This document shows, one piece after another, positions 27,443 to 37,135 of a DNA stretch of 45,997 nucleotides. The stretch spans positions 1 through 45,997 of the forward strand of contig NZ_FUYS01000017.1 in the NCBI RefSeq assembly GCF_900168055.1. The letters are read 5' to 3'. Origin of the DNA: Parapedobacter luteus (GTDB lineage: Bacteria; Bacteroidota; Bacteroidia; Sphingobacteriales; Sphingobacteriaceae). How positions within the stretch are numbered: position 1 is the first letter of the stretch; the number at the start of each line of letters is the position of its first letter. Both the position numbers and the translations under genes were made by a program. The notes beneath the pieces were generated by a model that saw only the letters and a list, made by a program, of their open reading frames with translations, did no database searches and was not told the DNA's origin.

Positions 27443-28615
27443 ATGAAAAGGAAAGCTGTCAACGATTTAATCAAACGATATCTTCAGGGCGATTGCACAG
27501 CGGAGGAGCGCCAAATCCTTTATTTGTGGCTCGCTAAGCAAGCTGCTCAGGAAGAATGGGAATGGCAGCCGGAAGAAGAAGCGGAGGTGGAGCACCAGTT
27601 GCGGTTCCGGTTAAGACATCTGTTGGAAAATCCGAAACCCCTGGAGGCGGAGTCTCCGCAGCGAACCAGGAGCTTATTCGGAAAATTGGCCGGTGCGGCT
27701 GCCATCCTGTTATTGGCCTTGACAGGGCTGGGAATTTGGTTTCTCGGTCGTCATCCCCTACCAACGGTAGGGACCGTTGCTATACAACAGCGTGAACCCG
27801 TAGCATTTCAAACGTATGCGGCGTTGACGATTCATGCTGAAGGAAAAGACTATTTGGTAGATAGTTTGCCAATCGGGGTCGAAACAACTGTTGGACAAGC
27901 CGTGGTCAAAAAGACATCGATTAATAGCTTGAGCTATTACCAACGTTTGGGCGACATGGATTCGTCGTCCAGGGTCTTTGCCAAGCATACGATTTTTGTG
28001 CCGAAGGGGCGGGACTTTAATGTGACGCTTCCCGACGGATCGGACGTGTGGCTCAACACCGAGTCCGCATTGGAGTTTCCCACACGCTTCACCGGAAGCG
28101 AGCGTCGTGTAACGATATCTGGAGAAGCATTCTTTGACGTGACGTCTGATAAAACAAATCCATTCATCGTTGCGGCCAACGAAACGGAAGTCATTGCCAC
28201 GGGCACCCAGTTCAATGTTAAAGCCTACCGGGATGAAAAAGCTACGTATGCAACATTGGTTGAAGGCATGATTACGATGGCCACGCCTGAGGAATCGCTA
28301 TCAATGACGCCAAGCCAACAGGCCATAACACAGCAAGGGATGCCAGGTATACAGGTATCTTCGATAAATGTCGCCAACATTATCGCCAAGAAAAATGGAT
28401 ATTTTGCTTTTTATAAACAGGATATTACCAGTATCATGAAAGAGGTATCGCGATGGTATGATGTAGAAATTTATTTTCAGGGGGAGATCTCGCCGCGACT
28501 CTTCGGTGGCACGTTTTCCAGAAAACGTACGCTGAATGAATTGCTGGAATATTTTCAGTCGATCGGCAATTTTAAGTTTAAGCAGAAAGGAAGGAGGATT
28601 ATCGTTATGTCGTGA
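27443..28615 (+). CDS. FecR-family anti-sigma factor
   Basis: This 390-residue single-pass protein has a cytoplasmic N-terminus (about 1-72), a transmembrane helix at about 78-99 (LAGAAAILLLALTGLGIWFL), and a periplasmic FecR domain. The FecR domain shows VPKGRDFNVTLPDGSDVWLN, GEAFFDVTSD and GTQFNVKAY. A C-terminal DUF4974-like domain follows (KKNGYFAFYKQDITSIMKEV). It relays ligand-bound SusC status from the periplasm to the upstream sigma factor. Confidence 0.9.
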   Translation: MKRKAVNDLIKRYLQGDCTAEERQILYLWLAKQAAQEEWEWQPEEEAEVEHQLRFRLRHLLENPKPLEAESPQRTRSLFGKLAGAAAILLLALTGLGIWFLGRHPLPTVGTVAIQQREPVAFQTYAALTIHAEGKDYLVDSLPIGVETTVGQAVVKKTSINSLSYYQRLGDMDSSSRVFAKHTIFVPKGRDFNVTLPDGSDVWLNTESALEFPTRFTGSERRVTISGEAFFDVTSDKTNPFIVAANETEVIATGTQFNVKAYRDEKATYATLVEGMITMATPEESLSMTPSQQAITQQGMPGIQVSSINVANIIAKKNGYFAFYKQDITSIMKEVSRWYDVEIYFQGEISPRLFGGTFSRKRTLNELLEYFQSIGNFKFKQKGRRIIVMS

Positions 28616-28631
28616 CATCAACTTAAAAAAA

Positions 28632-28659
28632 AACCAGAAGTGCTCGAACACTTCCGGTT
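28632..28659. terminator. Imperfect hairpin between fecR and susC
   Basis: AACCAGAAGTG (28632-28642) pairs with CACTTCCGGTT (28649-28659) with one A-C mismatch and a 6-nt loop, 16 bp after the fecR stop. On the plus strand no T-tract follows, so it may be only a partial terminator or 3'-end stabiliser. The A-run before it would give a terminator in the minus direction. Confidence 0.4.
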
Positions 28660-28726
28660 CATTATCCAGCGGCAAACGCTGTGATTAGGTCAATCAATTG
28701 CGGAAACAATTTTTAACAAACCTAAT

Positions 28727-31700
28727 ATGCAAATGTATAACATTTTTGCTGCCCGAGCAAGAGGCAGTAGTCACGCTCTTTCCCTAACTAGACTTTTGAT
28801 AACCATGAAGCTATGTATTGCATTGATGCTTATAGCGGTATTTCAAGTCAAAGCGACAGCATATGGTCAAAACGCGACCATTCAAGCCAGAAATGTTTCA
28901 CTGGTCTGGATTTTTGAAGAATTAAAGAAGCAAACGGATTATGATTTCCTTTATGCATTCGACGATCTCAGTGGAAGCAAACCACTCACTGTTAACTTCA
29001 AAAATGCTCCCATTACCAAGATTCTGGATGCCGTTTTTGCCAATCAGCCTTTGTCTTACCGTATTAAAAAGTCGATGGTATTGGTTACGCGCAAGCACCT
29101 ACAGGCACCGATAGCCACCGTCACACAAGATTCTACCAGACAAATCATGGGAACAGTAACGGATGAAACGGGAAATCCCTTAAGTGGTGCATCCGTATCC
29201 ATACAGGGTGGTGCTGGTAATGGCACCTACACGGATCAGAGCGGCCGATTCTCACTTACGGTGCCGGCGAATTCTTCGTTGGTTGTTTCGTATGTGGGAT
29301 TCGAAACTAAAACTGTCCCTACCGATCAACGGACGACATACGGCATTGCCCTTGTTGAAGAGCCCAGCGTGCTGGAAGAGGTCGTTGTGGTCGGTTATTC
29401 TACCCAAACCAAAAAAGAAATCACCGGTTCGGTAGCCATCGTGGATGTGGAAGATATGAAGAATGTCCCTGCAGGAAGCGCTGAGCAGATGCTGCAAGGC
29501 CGGGCATCAGGTCTGAACATTACGACGTCCGGCAGTCCGGGCTCGGCAAGCAATATCCGGATTCGAGGAATTACATCATTCGGCAACAACAGTCCTTTGG
29601 TCATTATCGACGGTGTACAGGGCGAATTGACCGACATCAATTCGAACGATATCGAATCGATACAAGTGTTGAAAGATGCAGGCGCAGCTGCAATCTATGG
29701 GGTGCGGGGTTCGAATGGCGTGATTGTCGTAACCACCAAAAAAGGAAAAGCCGGTGCGGCTAAAATTACTTACGACGGTTATTACGGGATTCAGACACCG
29801 CCGAGCGGCAATGTCTATAACCTGCTAAATACGCAGGAAATGGCCGAGGTGACCTGGAAAGCATTCATTAACTCCGGGCAAGTGGATGCCAACGGTAATC
29901 CCAGTCATGTGCAATATGGCAACGGCCCGACTCCCGTTATACCGGATTACATCCTTGTGGGCACAAATACGGGTGTGGTGGGTAGCTTGACCGAAGAACA
30001 GCTGGCAAGTTACAACGTTGATTATAGCAGGGGAGATATCTATCAGATCATACCGGCAAATAAGGAAGGGACGGATTGGTTCCATGAAATATTCAAACCG
30101 GCTCCCATACAAAGCCATACGGTGTCAGCCTCAAGCGCTGGCAATAAATCGTCTTACTTTTTCTCTGCGGGGTATTTCAACCAACAAGGGACGATGATAG
30201 ACTCTTACCTAAAGCGGTATAGCGTACGGGCCAATACATCGTTCAATATCAAAGATAATATCCGTGTGGGGGAAAACCTATACCTGTTTACCCGGGATAA
30301 TCCGAGCGCATACACCGGCGTACAAAACACTTCCGATACCGGTAACCCATTGATGCTGTCTTTCATGATGCAGCCCATTATTCCGGTATTTGACTTGATG
30401 GGCAACTACGCGGGTACGCGGGCCCGGGGATTGGGACAAAGCCCCAGCCCTTATGCTGTGGCTCAGCGCAACGGTGGGTATCATAACAGTTCGTGGACCG
30501 CTCAGGGAAACATCTTCGCGGAGATCGACTTTCTTAAGCATTTCAATTTCAGAACTTCTTTCGGTGGATTCGTAAGAAGTGGAAATACCAACAACTTCCT
30601 GCGCCGGACGTATGAAGATGCCGAAAATAATTCAATAAATACGTACAACGAGGGTTCGTCGTATACCCAGCAGTGGACATTCACCAATACGCTTCAATAC
30701 AACCAGAAGTTTGGACGGCACCAAGTAAAGGTGTTGGCGGGCTTGGAGGCTGTGGAGAATACTGGCCGGACGCTCGGTGGCAGCTCGGCCGGATACTTCA
30801 GCGACGATCCAAGCTTTCTTACATTAAGCTCGGGTTCGGGCAACTTTACCAATCGTAGCAGCATGTCGGAGTATACCCTGTACTCCCAGTTTGGTAAAGT
30901 TGACTATAATTTTGACGAGAAATACATCGTCGGGGTCACGCTCCGTCGCGACGGATCGTCCCGGTTTAGTGAACAGAATCGCTGGGGAATGTTTCCGGCG
31001 TTTTCCGCAGGCTGGCGAGCATCCGAAGAACGTTTTATGGAAGGAGTAAGCTGGCTTGACAATTTGATGATTCGTGGGAGCTGGGGTATTTTGGGCAATC
31101 AGCTTAATGTGGATCCCAGCAATGCTTACACGCAATATAACAGCACGGTGGGCGGCAGTTTGAATTCGTACTATGACATCGGTGGGACGGGGTCAAGCCC
31201 CCTGCAGGGATTCCGGCTTAGCCGGATAGGAAACTTAGCTACCGGATGGGAAGAAGACCGGCTTTCCAACATCGGGCTGGATATGACCGTGCTGAATTCA
31301 AAACTTGACCTTTCGGTTGAGTATTACCAGAAACGGATAAATGGGCTGTTGTTTGAAGATCAATCGCCAGCCACGGCTGGTGGAGCTTCCCTGCCAACGG
31401 TAAACATCGGGAATATCGAAAACAAAGGGGTCGATTTTAATGCAAACTACCATGGGACAGCTGGAGAGCTGACCTTTGATTTAGGATTGAACGTGACTCG
31501 TTATAGGAGCCGCGTGGTTGATTTGCCGAACACGTATTTTGATACGGGTACTACCCGGACGGGAAATTTCGTGAGGAACCAAGTGGGGCATCCCGTTGGC
31601 GCATTCTTCGGCTATCAGGTTGAACGGCTTTTCCGCGATGCGGACGATGTGGCCAATTCGCCCGCGCAGGATGCCGCAGCCCCAGGTCGGTTTAAATATG

Positions 31701-32266
31701 CGGATATCACCGGTGATAACCAGATTTCTACCGCAGACCGTACGTTCATCGGGGATCCGAACCCCGATTTTACCTATGGCTTGAATATGAACGCAAGTTA
31801 TAAGCAATTCGGGTTGACCATGTTTTTTTACGGTTCGCAAGGCAATGATGCCGTGAACTATCAGCGTTGGTGGACGGATTTTTTTCCGTCGTTGCAGGGC
31901 GTGAAGAGCAAGGACCTGTTGTACAATTCATGGCGCCCCGATAACCTGGATGCTAAAACGCCCATTATTGAAAACCAATCGAACTTTAGCAACAACGCGG
32001 TTCCTAATTCTTATTATATCGAGGATGCTTCTTTCTTAAAGCTGAAGAACATCATGCTCAGCTATACATTTGGAGGGAATCAATTGACCCGTTTGGGTAT
32101 CAATCAGTTGCGGGTCTACTTGCAGGTGGCGAATCTTTTCACCATCACGAAATATACCGGACTGGATCCCGAACTTGGCGGTACGGAGAGCGCGTTCGGT
32201 ATCGATTATGGCAACTACCCGAATAATCAACGTAACTATAACTTAGGTGTAAGTTTCACATTTTAA
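28727..32266 (+). CDS. SusC-type TonB-dependent outer-membrane receptor with STN signalling domain
   Basis: The 1179-residue receptor has a hydrophobic signal segment from residue 27 (MKLCIALMLIAVFQVKATAY). An STN domain lies at about 50-122 (VSLVWIFEELKKQTDYDFLY). A carboxypeptidase-like domain follows at about 140-210 (IMGTVTDETGNPLSGASVSI), then the plug (EVVVVGYSTQTKKEITGSVA, then IRIRGITSFGNNSPLVIIDG) and a C-terminal barrel ending GVSFTF. It imports ligand with SusD using TonB energy and signals through the upstream FecR and sigma factor. The genes downstream suggest a sugar or glycoside ligand; this is inference from context. Confidence 0.93.
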   Translation: MQMYNIFAARARGSSHALSLTRLLITMKLCIALMLIAVFQVKATAYGQNATIQARNVSLVWIFEELKKQTDYDFLYAFDDLSGSKPLTVNFKNAPITKILDAVFANQPLSYRIKKSMVLVTRKHLQAPIATVTQDSTRQIMGTVTDETGNPLSGASVSIQGGAGNGTYTDQSGRFSLTVPANSSLVVSYVGFETKTVPTDQRTTYGIALVEEPSVLEEVVVVGYSTQTKKEITGSVAIVDVEDMKNVPAGSAEQMLQGRASGLNITTSGSPGSASNIRIRGITSFGNNSPLVIIDGVQGELTDINSNDIESIQVLKDAGAAAIYGVRGSNGVIVVTTKKGKAGAAKITYDGYYGIQTPPSGNVYNLLNTQEMAEVTWKAFINSGQVDANGNPSHVQYGNGPTPVIPDYILVGTNTGVVGSLTEEQLASYNVDYSRGDIYQIIPANKEGTDWFHEIFKPAPIQSHTVSASSAGNKSSYFFSAGYFNQQGTMIDSYLKRYSVRANTSFNIKDNIRVGENLYLFTRDNPSAYTGVQNTSDTGNPLMLSFMMQPIIPVFDLMGNYAGTRARGLGQSPSPYAVAQRNGGYHNSSWTAQGNIFAEIDFLKHFNFRTSFGGFVRSGNTNNFLRRTYEDAENNSINTYNEGSSYTQQWTFTNTLQYNQKFGRHQVKVLAGLEAVENTGRTLGGSSAGYFSDDPSFLTLSSGSGNFTNRSSMSEYTLYSQFGKVDYNFDEKYIVGVTLRRDGSSRFSEQNRWGMFPAFSAGWRASEERFMEGVSWLDNLMIRGSWGILGNQLNVDPSNAYTQYNSTVGGSLNSYYDIGGTGSSPLQGFRLSRIGNLATGWEEDRLSNIGLDMTVLNSKLDLSVEYYQKRINGLLFEDQSPATAGGASLPTVNIGNIENKGVDFNANYHGTAGELTFDLGLNVTRYRSRVVDLPNTYFDTGTTRTGNFVRNQVGHPVGAFFGYQVERLFRDADDVANSPAQDAAAPGRFKYADITGDNQISTADRTFIGDPNPDFTYGLNMNASYKQFGLTMFFYGSQGNDAVNYQRWWTDFFPSLQGVKSKDLLYNSWRPDNLDAKTPIIENQSNFSNNAVPNSYYIEDASFLKLKNIMLSYTFGGNQLTRLGINQLRVYLQVANLFTITKYTGLDPELGGTESAFGIDYGNYPNNQRNYNLGVSFTF

Positions 32267-32361
32267 GGAATTGATCGATATGAACCTGCATAAATAGGCA
32301 TAAACAAAAGGACATGAATGATTTATGCAAGATTCATTGCCGTCAAAAACAAATTATTCGA

Positions 32362-34119
32362 ATGAAAAAATTCATTTTAAAGATAACGGTATACAGCATG
32401 GGTGTGGTGACACTTTTAGGTGTGAGCTCATGCAGTGATAGTTTTTTGAAAGTCGATCCCTTGGGGACATTGAGTGATCAGACGCTGGCCAATGCCGCAG
32501 GTGCGGAAGGCTTACTCATCGGTGCCTATTCGCTTTTGGACAAAGTCGGCGGGGCAGGCAGTGGCAATGGCATTTCGAGCTCAAACTGGGTGTTTGGAAG
32601 TGTGGCCGCTGATGACGCGTACAAAGGCTCTACGCTCGGAGACCTTCCGGATATTTTGGCGGTAGAAACGTTCGCGGGGAATCCGGCTACTGGTTTGTTC
32701 AACAGCGAATGGCGCGTGTTGTATGACGCGATACAACGGAGTAACGAGGTGCTGCGTATCCTCGAGTTGGTGAACGACATCTCGGACGCGGAAAGAACGC
32801 GGATTGCCGCAGAAGCGCGCTTTTTAAGGGGGCATTTTCATTTTGAAGCGAAGAAAAAATGGAATAACGTGCCCTTCCTGGATGAAAGCATCAACTATAA
32901 CAACGGTAACCTGAATGTCCCAAACACAGCGGACATTTGGCCGAAGATTGAAAACGATTTTGCTTTTGCGGCTGAAAACCTTCCGTCAACACAGTCGGCG
33001 ATAGGCAGGGCCAACAGTTGGGCGGCGAAGGCGTATTTGGCAAAAACCTACCTTTTCCAAGGCAAATACTCAGCCGCCAAGCCATTGTTTGATGACATTA
33101 TCACGAATGGAACAAACCCCCTGGGCGTGAAATATGATTTGGTGAACTTCCATGACAACTTTAACGCGGAGCGATCAAATAATGCGGAAACGGTTTTTGC
33201 GGTACAGTTTTCGGTGAATGATGGCTCGAACGGCCAAAATGGCAACCGTGGCGACCGGCTCAACGGGCCTTATAATTGGGGGCCTCCGGGGGGCAGCGGC
33301 TTTTTTCAACCCTCCCAGAGCTTAGTTAACTCATTCCGGGTGAACGAAGACGGGCTTCCTTACTTGGATAATTTCAACGCAGTGGACGTGAAAAATGATC
33401 AAGGGATATCCTCCACGACGCCGTTTACGCCGGATGAAACCGCCCTTGATCCGCGCTTGGATTGGACTGTGGGGCGCCGTGGTATTCCATATTTGGATTG
33501 GGGTGTACATCCGGGGCAAGCAGCCGTTCGCGAGCAATCGAGCGGCGGACCCTATGCACCAATCAAAACGGTTTATTACAAGGCACAAGAAGGTGTGTAT
33601 TCAGATGCTACGGCATTGTACGGCATCTATACAACCATCAGCTACAAAATAATCCGCTTTGCGGACGTGTTGCTGATGGCGGCAGAAGTGGAAGTGGAAT
33701 TGGGTGACTTAGTGAGAGCAACCGAACTGGTAAACCGCGTGCGCAGCCGGATGAGTGATCCCGCCACGTGGGTACATACCTATATCAACAATGATAACCC
33801 CGGAATGGGTTTCACCGATATTCCGGCGGCAAACTACAAAATCGGGCTTTATCCGACATTTCCTAATCCGGAATATGGACGGAAAGCCGTACGATTCGAA
33901 CGGAAACTGGAATTGGCCATGGAAGGACACCGTTTCTTTGACCTGGTAAGGTACGGTACCGTGGCCGAAGAGCTTACGGCTTACTGGGAGAAAGAAAAAG
34001 CGGTCCATACGTATTACGGATCGGCCGTCTTCCAAGTCGGTAAGCATGAGTATTACCCCATTCCACAAGCTCAGATCGATTTGAGTTTGGGAACCCTGGT
34101 GCCGAACCCCAATTATTAA
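32362..34119 (+). CDS. SusD/RagB-family nutrient-binding outer-membrane lipoprotein
   Basis: The product is 585 residues from the ATG at 32362. The longer in-frame ATG at 32314 would place 16 polar residues before the signal peptide. The signal peptide MKKFILKITVYSMGVVTLLG ends in the lipobox VSSC, with C24 lipidated. SusD landmarks include EWRVLYDAIQRSNEVLRIL, EARFLRGHFHFEAKKKWNNV, RFADVLLMAAEVEVELGDL and the tail VRFERKLELAMEGHRFFDLV. This is the large type of SusD typical for glycan or oligosaccharide uptake. It is followed 70 bp later by the sugar-oxidation cassette. Confidence 0.92.
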   Translation: MKKFILKITVYSMGVVTLLGVSSCSDSFLKVDPLGTLSDQTLANAAGAEGLLIGAYSLLDKVGGAGSGNGISSSNWVFGSVAADDAYKGSTLGDLPDILAVETFAGNPATGLFNSEWRVLYDAIQRSNEVLRILELVNDISDAERTRIAAEARFLRGHFHFEAKKKWNNVPFLDESINYNNGNLNVPNTADIWPKIENDFAFAAENLPSTQSAIGRANSWAAKAYLAKTYLFQGKYSAAKPLFDDIITNGTNPLGVKYDLVNFHDNFNAERSNNAETVFAVQFSVNDGSNGQNGNRGDRLNGPYNWGPPGGSGFFQPSQSLVNSFRVNEDGLPYLDNFNAVDVKNDQGISSTTPFTPDETALDPRLDWTVGRRGIPYLDWGVHPGQAAVREQSSGGPYAPIKTVYYKAQEGVYSDATALYGIYTTISYKIIRFADVLLMAAEVEVELGDLVRATELVNRVRSRMSDPATWVHTYINNDNPGMGFTDIPAANYKIGLYPTFPNPEYGRKAVRFERKLELAMEGHRFFDLVRYGTVAEELTAYWEKEKAVHTYYGSAVFQVGKHEYYPIPQAQIDLSLGTLVPNPNY

Positions 34120-34189
34120 CGTATATAAACATCAAGGAGCATCGTTAGTTGCTTGACTTTTTAGTAACAAAACAAGTAAATTTTAAAAA

Positions 34190-35152
34190 ATGGAAAATTC
34201 AACATCATTATCACGCCGGTCATGGCTGAAAAATGCAGCTGTCATTGGTGCTTCAGCGGTAGCTGCACCTGGCTTGATTGCTAAAGCGGACGCCAAAGCT
34301 TCCAAAGCCGCACCTTATACACCTCCCATACGGTTTGCAGTGTCTACGTATTCATACTGGCATTTCGAGAAAGTCAAATATCCGATTGAAAAGGTTATTG
34401 AAAACGCTTCAAAGCTGGGTTTTGATGGGGTGGAAATCCTGCATAGACAAATGGAAAGCGAGGAAGTGCCTTACATGAATAAATTGAAGCGTCTTGCCTT
34501 TGACGCTGGATTGGCTCTGCCGATGCTTTCGATTCACCAAAGTTTCGTGCAACCAGATATTGAGCGCCGTAAGCGTGATATTGCCCATACTAAGCGTTGC
34601 ATCGGACTGGCCGTGCAAATGGGAATTCCCTGCATCCGGATGAATACCGGTAGCTGGGGCACCGGGCGGTCAGCACCTGATTACTATAAAACGGGTAAAG
34701 AAACCCCGCTTCCGGGGTATACCGACGAAGATGCGATTAAGTGGTGTATCGATGGCTTGGGCGAATGTTTGGTCGATGCGGAAAAAGCAGGGGTGATATT
34801 GGCTATCGAAAATCACTGGGGGCTTTCTTCCAATATTGACTACCTCGAACGTATTTATACAGCCCTCAAGGACTCGCCCGCAATGGGGCTTAACCTGGAT
34901 ACAGGAAACTATGTAGGTGATCCGTACCCGCAATTTGAGCGGTTGGTGGGATATGCCAACATCATTCAGGCGAAAACGTACTATGGAGGTGGCCATTATT
35001 ATGATTTGGATCTCGACTATCCGCGTATAGGTAAGATTGCACGTGATAAAGGCTTCAAGGGATATGTGTCGTTGGAGATGGAAGGTAAGGAAAACCCGGA
35101 TATTGCCGTGCCCAAAAGTTTGGAAGTGTTGCGTAACGCATTTAATGGGTAA
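34190..35152 (+). CDS. Sugar phosphate isomerase/epimerase-like TIM-barrel protein with Tat signal
   Basis: This 320-residue protein has a Tat signal ([20 protein letters not shown]), then an AP-endonuclease-2/xylose-isomerase-like barrel. Likely metal ligands are E207 in AIENHW, D237 in NLDTGN and E296 in SLEMEG; H209 and H269 are also conserved-looking. Members isomerise or epimerise sugars, and relatives in keto-sugar pathways act on 3-keto-glycosides. Export by Tat puts it in the periplasm, the same compartment expected for the GMC oxidase of this cluster, so a role on the oxidised sugar is reasonable but unproven. Confidence 0.87.
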   Translation: MENSTSLSRRSWLKNAAVIGASAVAAPGLIAKADAKASKAAPYTPPIRFAVSTYSYWHFEKVKYPIEKVIENASKLGFDGVEILHRQMESEEVPYMNKLKRLAFDAGLALPMLSIHQSFVQPDIERRKRDIAHTKRCIGLAVQMGIPCIRMNTGSWGTGRSAPDYYKTGKETPLPGYTDEDAIKWCIDGLGECLVDAEKAGVILAIENHWGLSSNIDYLERIYTALKDSPAMGLNLDTGNYVGDPYPQFERLVGYANIIQAKTYYGGGHYYDLDLDYPRIGKIARDKGFKGYVSLEMEGKENPDIAVPKSLEVLRNAFNG

Positions 35153-35164
35153 GTAGAGGATGAT

Positions 35165-35192
35165 GGAAGGAAGCCTACAGTGGCTTCCTTCT
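35165..35192 (+). terminator. Hairpin between TIM-barrel and MFS genes (attenuator-like)
   Basis: GGAAGGAAGCC (35165-35175) and GGCTTCCTTCT (35182-35192) form an 11-bp stem with one G-U pair and a 6-nt loop, followed by TTAAG. The weak U-tract suggests partial termination or RNA processing inside the operon. Its position argues against the GTG at 35180 as the MFS start. Confidence 0.6.
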
Positions 35193-35224
35193 TTAAGATA
35201 GTTTGCACACTTTTTAATCGCTAT

Positions 35225-36436
35225 ATGGATGTTTTTCTTCGGTTGAGGTTGTCGTCGATGATGTTCCTGCAATATTTTGTATGGGGCATGTGGTACGTAA
35301 CCATGGGCACCTTCATGATGACCCACCTTAAGGTTGGAGCCGTGGAGGTGGGGAGTGCGTATGCGACCTTTTCCATCGGGGCCATCATTTCCCCCTTTTT
35401 TGTCGGATTAGTGGCTGATCGTTTTTTCCCTTCCCAACGTGTATTGGGTGTATTGCATATCGCTGGAGCTGTTGTGCTTTTCTTTGTGGGCAAGGTTACG
35501 GAATTTTCCGCATTCTGGTGGTTGATCTTACTATATACGATACTGTATACGCCAACCATTTCGCTTGCCAACTCCATTTCTTTCAGGCAAATGGATAATC
35601 CGGGAAAGCAGTTTCCTGCGGTACGGGTGCTGGGCACCATCGGATGGATAGCGGCCGGCCTGTTAATAGGTTATCTGGAGCTGGATAGCTCGTCACTTAT
35701 TTTTCATGTTGCGGCAATTGCTTCGATAGCACTCGGGGTGCTAAGTTTTATGCTTCCGCATACGCCGCCGAATCGGACGAACAACGCCTCCTGGAAATCG
35801 CTGTTAGGACTCGAAGCATTGGTGCTGTTCAAAAGCCGTGCTTTCTTGCTGTTTTTTGTGTTATCCATACTGATTTGTATCCCTTTGACGTTTTATTACA
35901 ATTTCGCTAATCCTTTTTTAAATGATATAGGCGTATCCAATGCTGCGGGGAAAATGACACTGGGCCAGGTATCGGAAGCACTGTTTATGCTACTTATTCC
36001 GTTTCTGTTTGCAAAACTGGGTGTCAAGCGGATGTTGATTTTGTCATTGGTTTGTTGGATATTGCGCTATCTGTTTTTTGCGTTCGGGGGCGCTGATAAC
36101 GCCATGTGGATGCTTTTGGTTGGCATTGCATTGCATGGTGCATGTTATGATTTCTTTTTCGTCACGGGGCAAATCTATACAGAGCATGTGGCTGGTGAGC
36201 GGATCAAGAACGCTGCACAAGGGCTTATCACGTTTGCGACGTATGGGATTGGGATGTTTTTGGGATCCTATATTTCGGGGTACCTTACGGAACAATATGT
36301 CATCGTCGGTGGTGACCACACAACGTATAACTGGGAAAGCGTTTGGTTAATTCCTGCATACATATCGGTAGCGCTGCTTGTGCTATTGGTATTATTTTTC
36401 AACGAAAGGAAAAAAAGACAACAAGTATATGAATAG
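35225..36436 (+). CDS. MFS transporter, NupG/nucleoside:H+ symporter-like
   Basis: The product is 403 residues with about 12 hydrophobic segments. It starts MDVFLRLRLSSMMFLQYFVW, a beginning typical of the NupG/YegT group. An MFS-type loop ADRFFPSQR follows the second helix, and FRQMDNPGKQFPAVRVLGTI lies before the fifth. Although annotated for nucleosides, carriers of this group often sit with GMC/Gfo-Idh sugar genes in Bacteroidota, so import of a sugar or keto-sugar into the cytoplasm is inferred. Its stop overlaps the next gene by 8 bases. The start at 35225 is preferred over the in-frame GTG at 35180, which lies in a hairpin. Confidence 0.85.
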   Translation: MDVFLRLRLSSMMFLQYFVWGMWYVTMGTFMMTHLKVGAVEVGSAYATFSIGAIISPFFVGLVADRFFPSQRVLGVLHIAGAVVLFFVGKVTEFSAFWWLILLYTILYTPTISLANSISFRQMDNPGKQFPAVRVLGTIGWIAAGLLIGYLELDSSSLIFHVAAIASIALGVLSFMLPHTPPNRTNNASWKSLLGLEALVLFKSRAFLLFFVLSILICIPLTFYYNFANPFLNDIGVSNAAGKMTLGQVSEALFMLLIPFLFAKLGVKRMLILSLVCWILRYLFFAFGGADNAMWMLLVGIALHGACYDFFFVTGQIYTEHVAGERIKNAAQGLITFATYGIGMFLGSYISGYLTEQYVIVGGDHTTYNWESVWLIPAYISVALLVLLVLFFNERKKRQQVYE

Positions 36437-36962
36437 AAGACAAGCAATCAAAGGTGTAGCGATGCTCATCGGCGGTACCGCTACCATTTCTACCTTTGGG
36501 TTGATGACTCAGTCGTGTTCGGGAGAGCGCGGAGAAACGTCAGCGTTCAGCGATACCGAACGGGAGTTGATGGACGCGGTATGTGATACATTGATTCCGG
36601 AAACGGATATACCGGGGGCAAAAGCTGCCGGCGTCGGACCATTCGTGTTGATGATGCTGGAAGATTGCTACAGTGAGGAAGACCGCGAACTCGTATCGAA
36701 GGGATTGTCGACCCTGGAAAAAGAGGCCAGGCAATACCATGGCAAATCTTTCAACAAGTTGACGCCGGAAGACCGCGAGAAGTTGCTTAAAACATTTGAG
36801 GGAGACAGCGCACCGTTTTTCGGCTTGATTAAGCGGTTGGCCAACCAGGGGTATTATACGTCTGAAATCGGCGCTACGCAAGCGCTGGTGATGGATTTTA
36901 TACCGGGTGACTACCATGGGTGCCTGCCCTTGCAGGAAGGGCAGCGTGCTTGGGCAATGTAG
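36429..36962 (+). CDS. Gluconate 2-dehydrogenase subunit 3-like small subunit with Tat signal
   Basis: The product is 177 residues from the ATG at 36429, which opens the Tat signal NRRQAIKGVAMLIGGTATIS. A longer in-frame start at 36378 would bury this signal. The mature part has the family's ERELMDAVCDTLIPETDIPG and KAAGVGPFVLMMLEDCY. In FAD-dependent glucose, gluconate and glucoside dehydrogenases this subunit carries the signal-less catalytic subunit through the Tat system and stays bound to it. ATGAATAG overlap with the MFS gene implies coupling. The 173 bp to the GMC gene hold no recognisable gene. Confidence 0.88.
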   Translation: MNRRQAIKGVAMLIGGTATISTFGLMTQSCSGERGETSAFSDTERELMDAVCDTLIPETDIPGAKAAGVGPFVLMMLEDCYSEEDRELVSKGLSTLEKEARQYHGKSFNKLTPEDREKLLKTFEGDSAPFFGLIKRLANQGYYTSEIGATQALVMDFIPGDYHGCLPLQEGQRAWAM

Positions 36963-37135
36963 CGCGGATAATGACTGGCGTCTATCCAGAAACGCAGGGA
37001 CTCGGCTACCCTGGTATCCAGCAAGGAGCACATGGGCAGAAAAACGCAAATGACGTGTCGTAAAGACCGTTTACCGGGAGATCGCAATGAAGCCAGAGAC
37101 GGGATAGACAGACACTAACTAAATAAAACAAAAGG

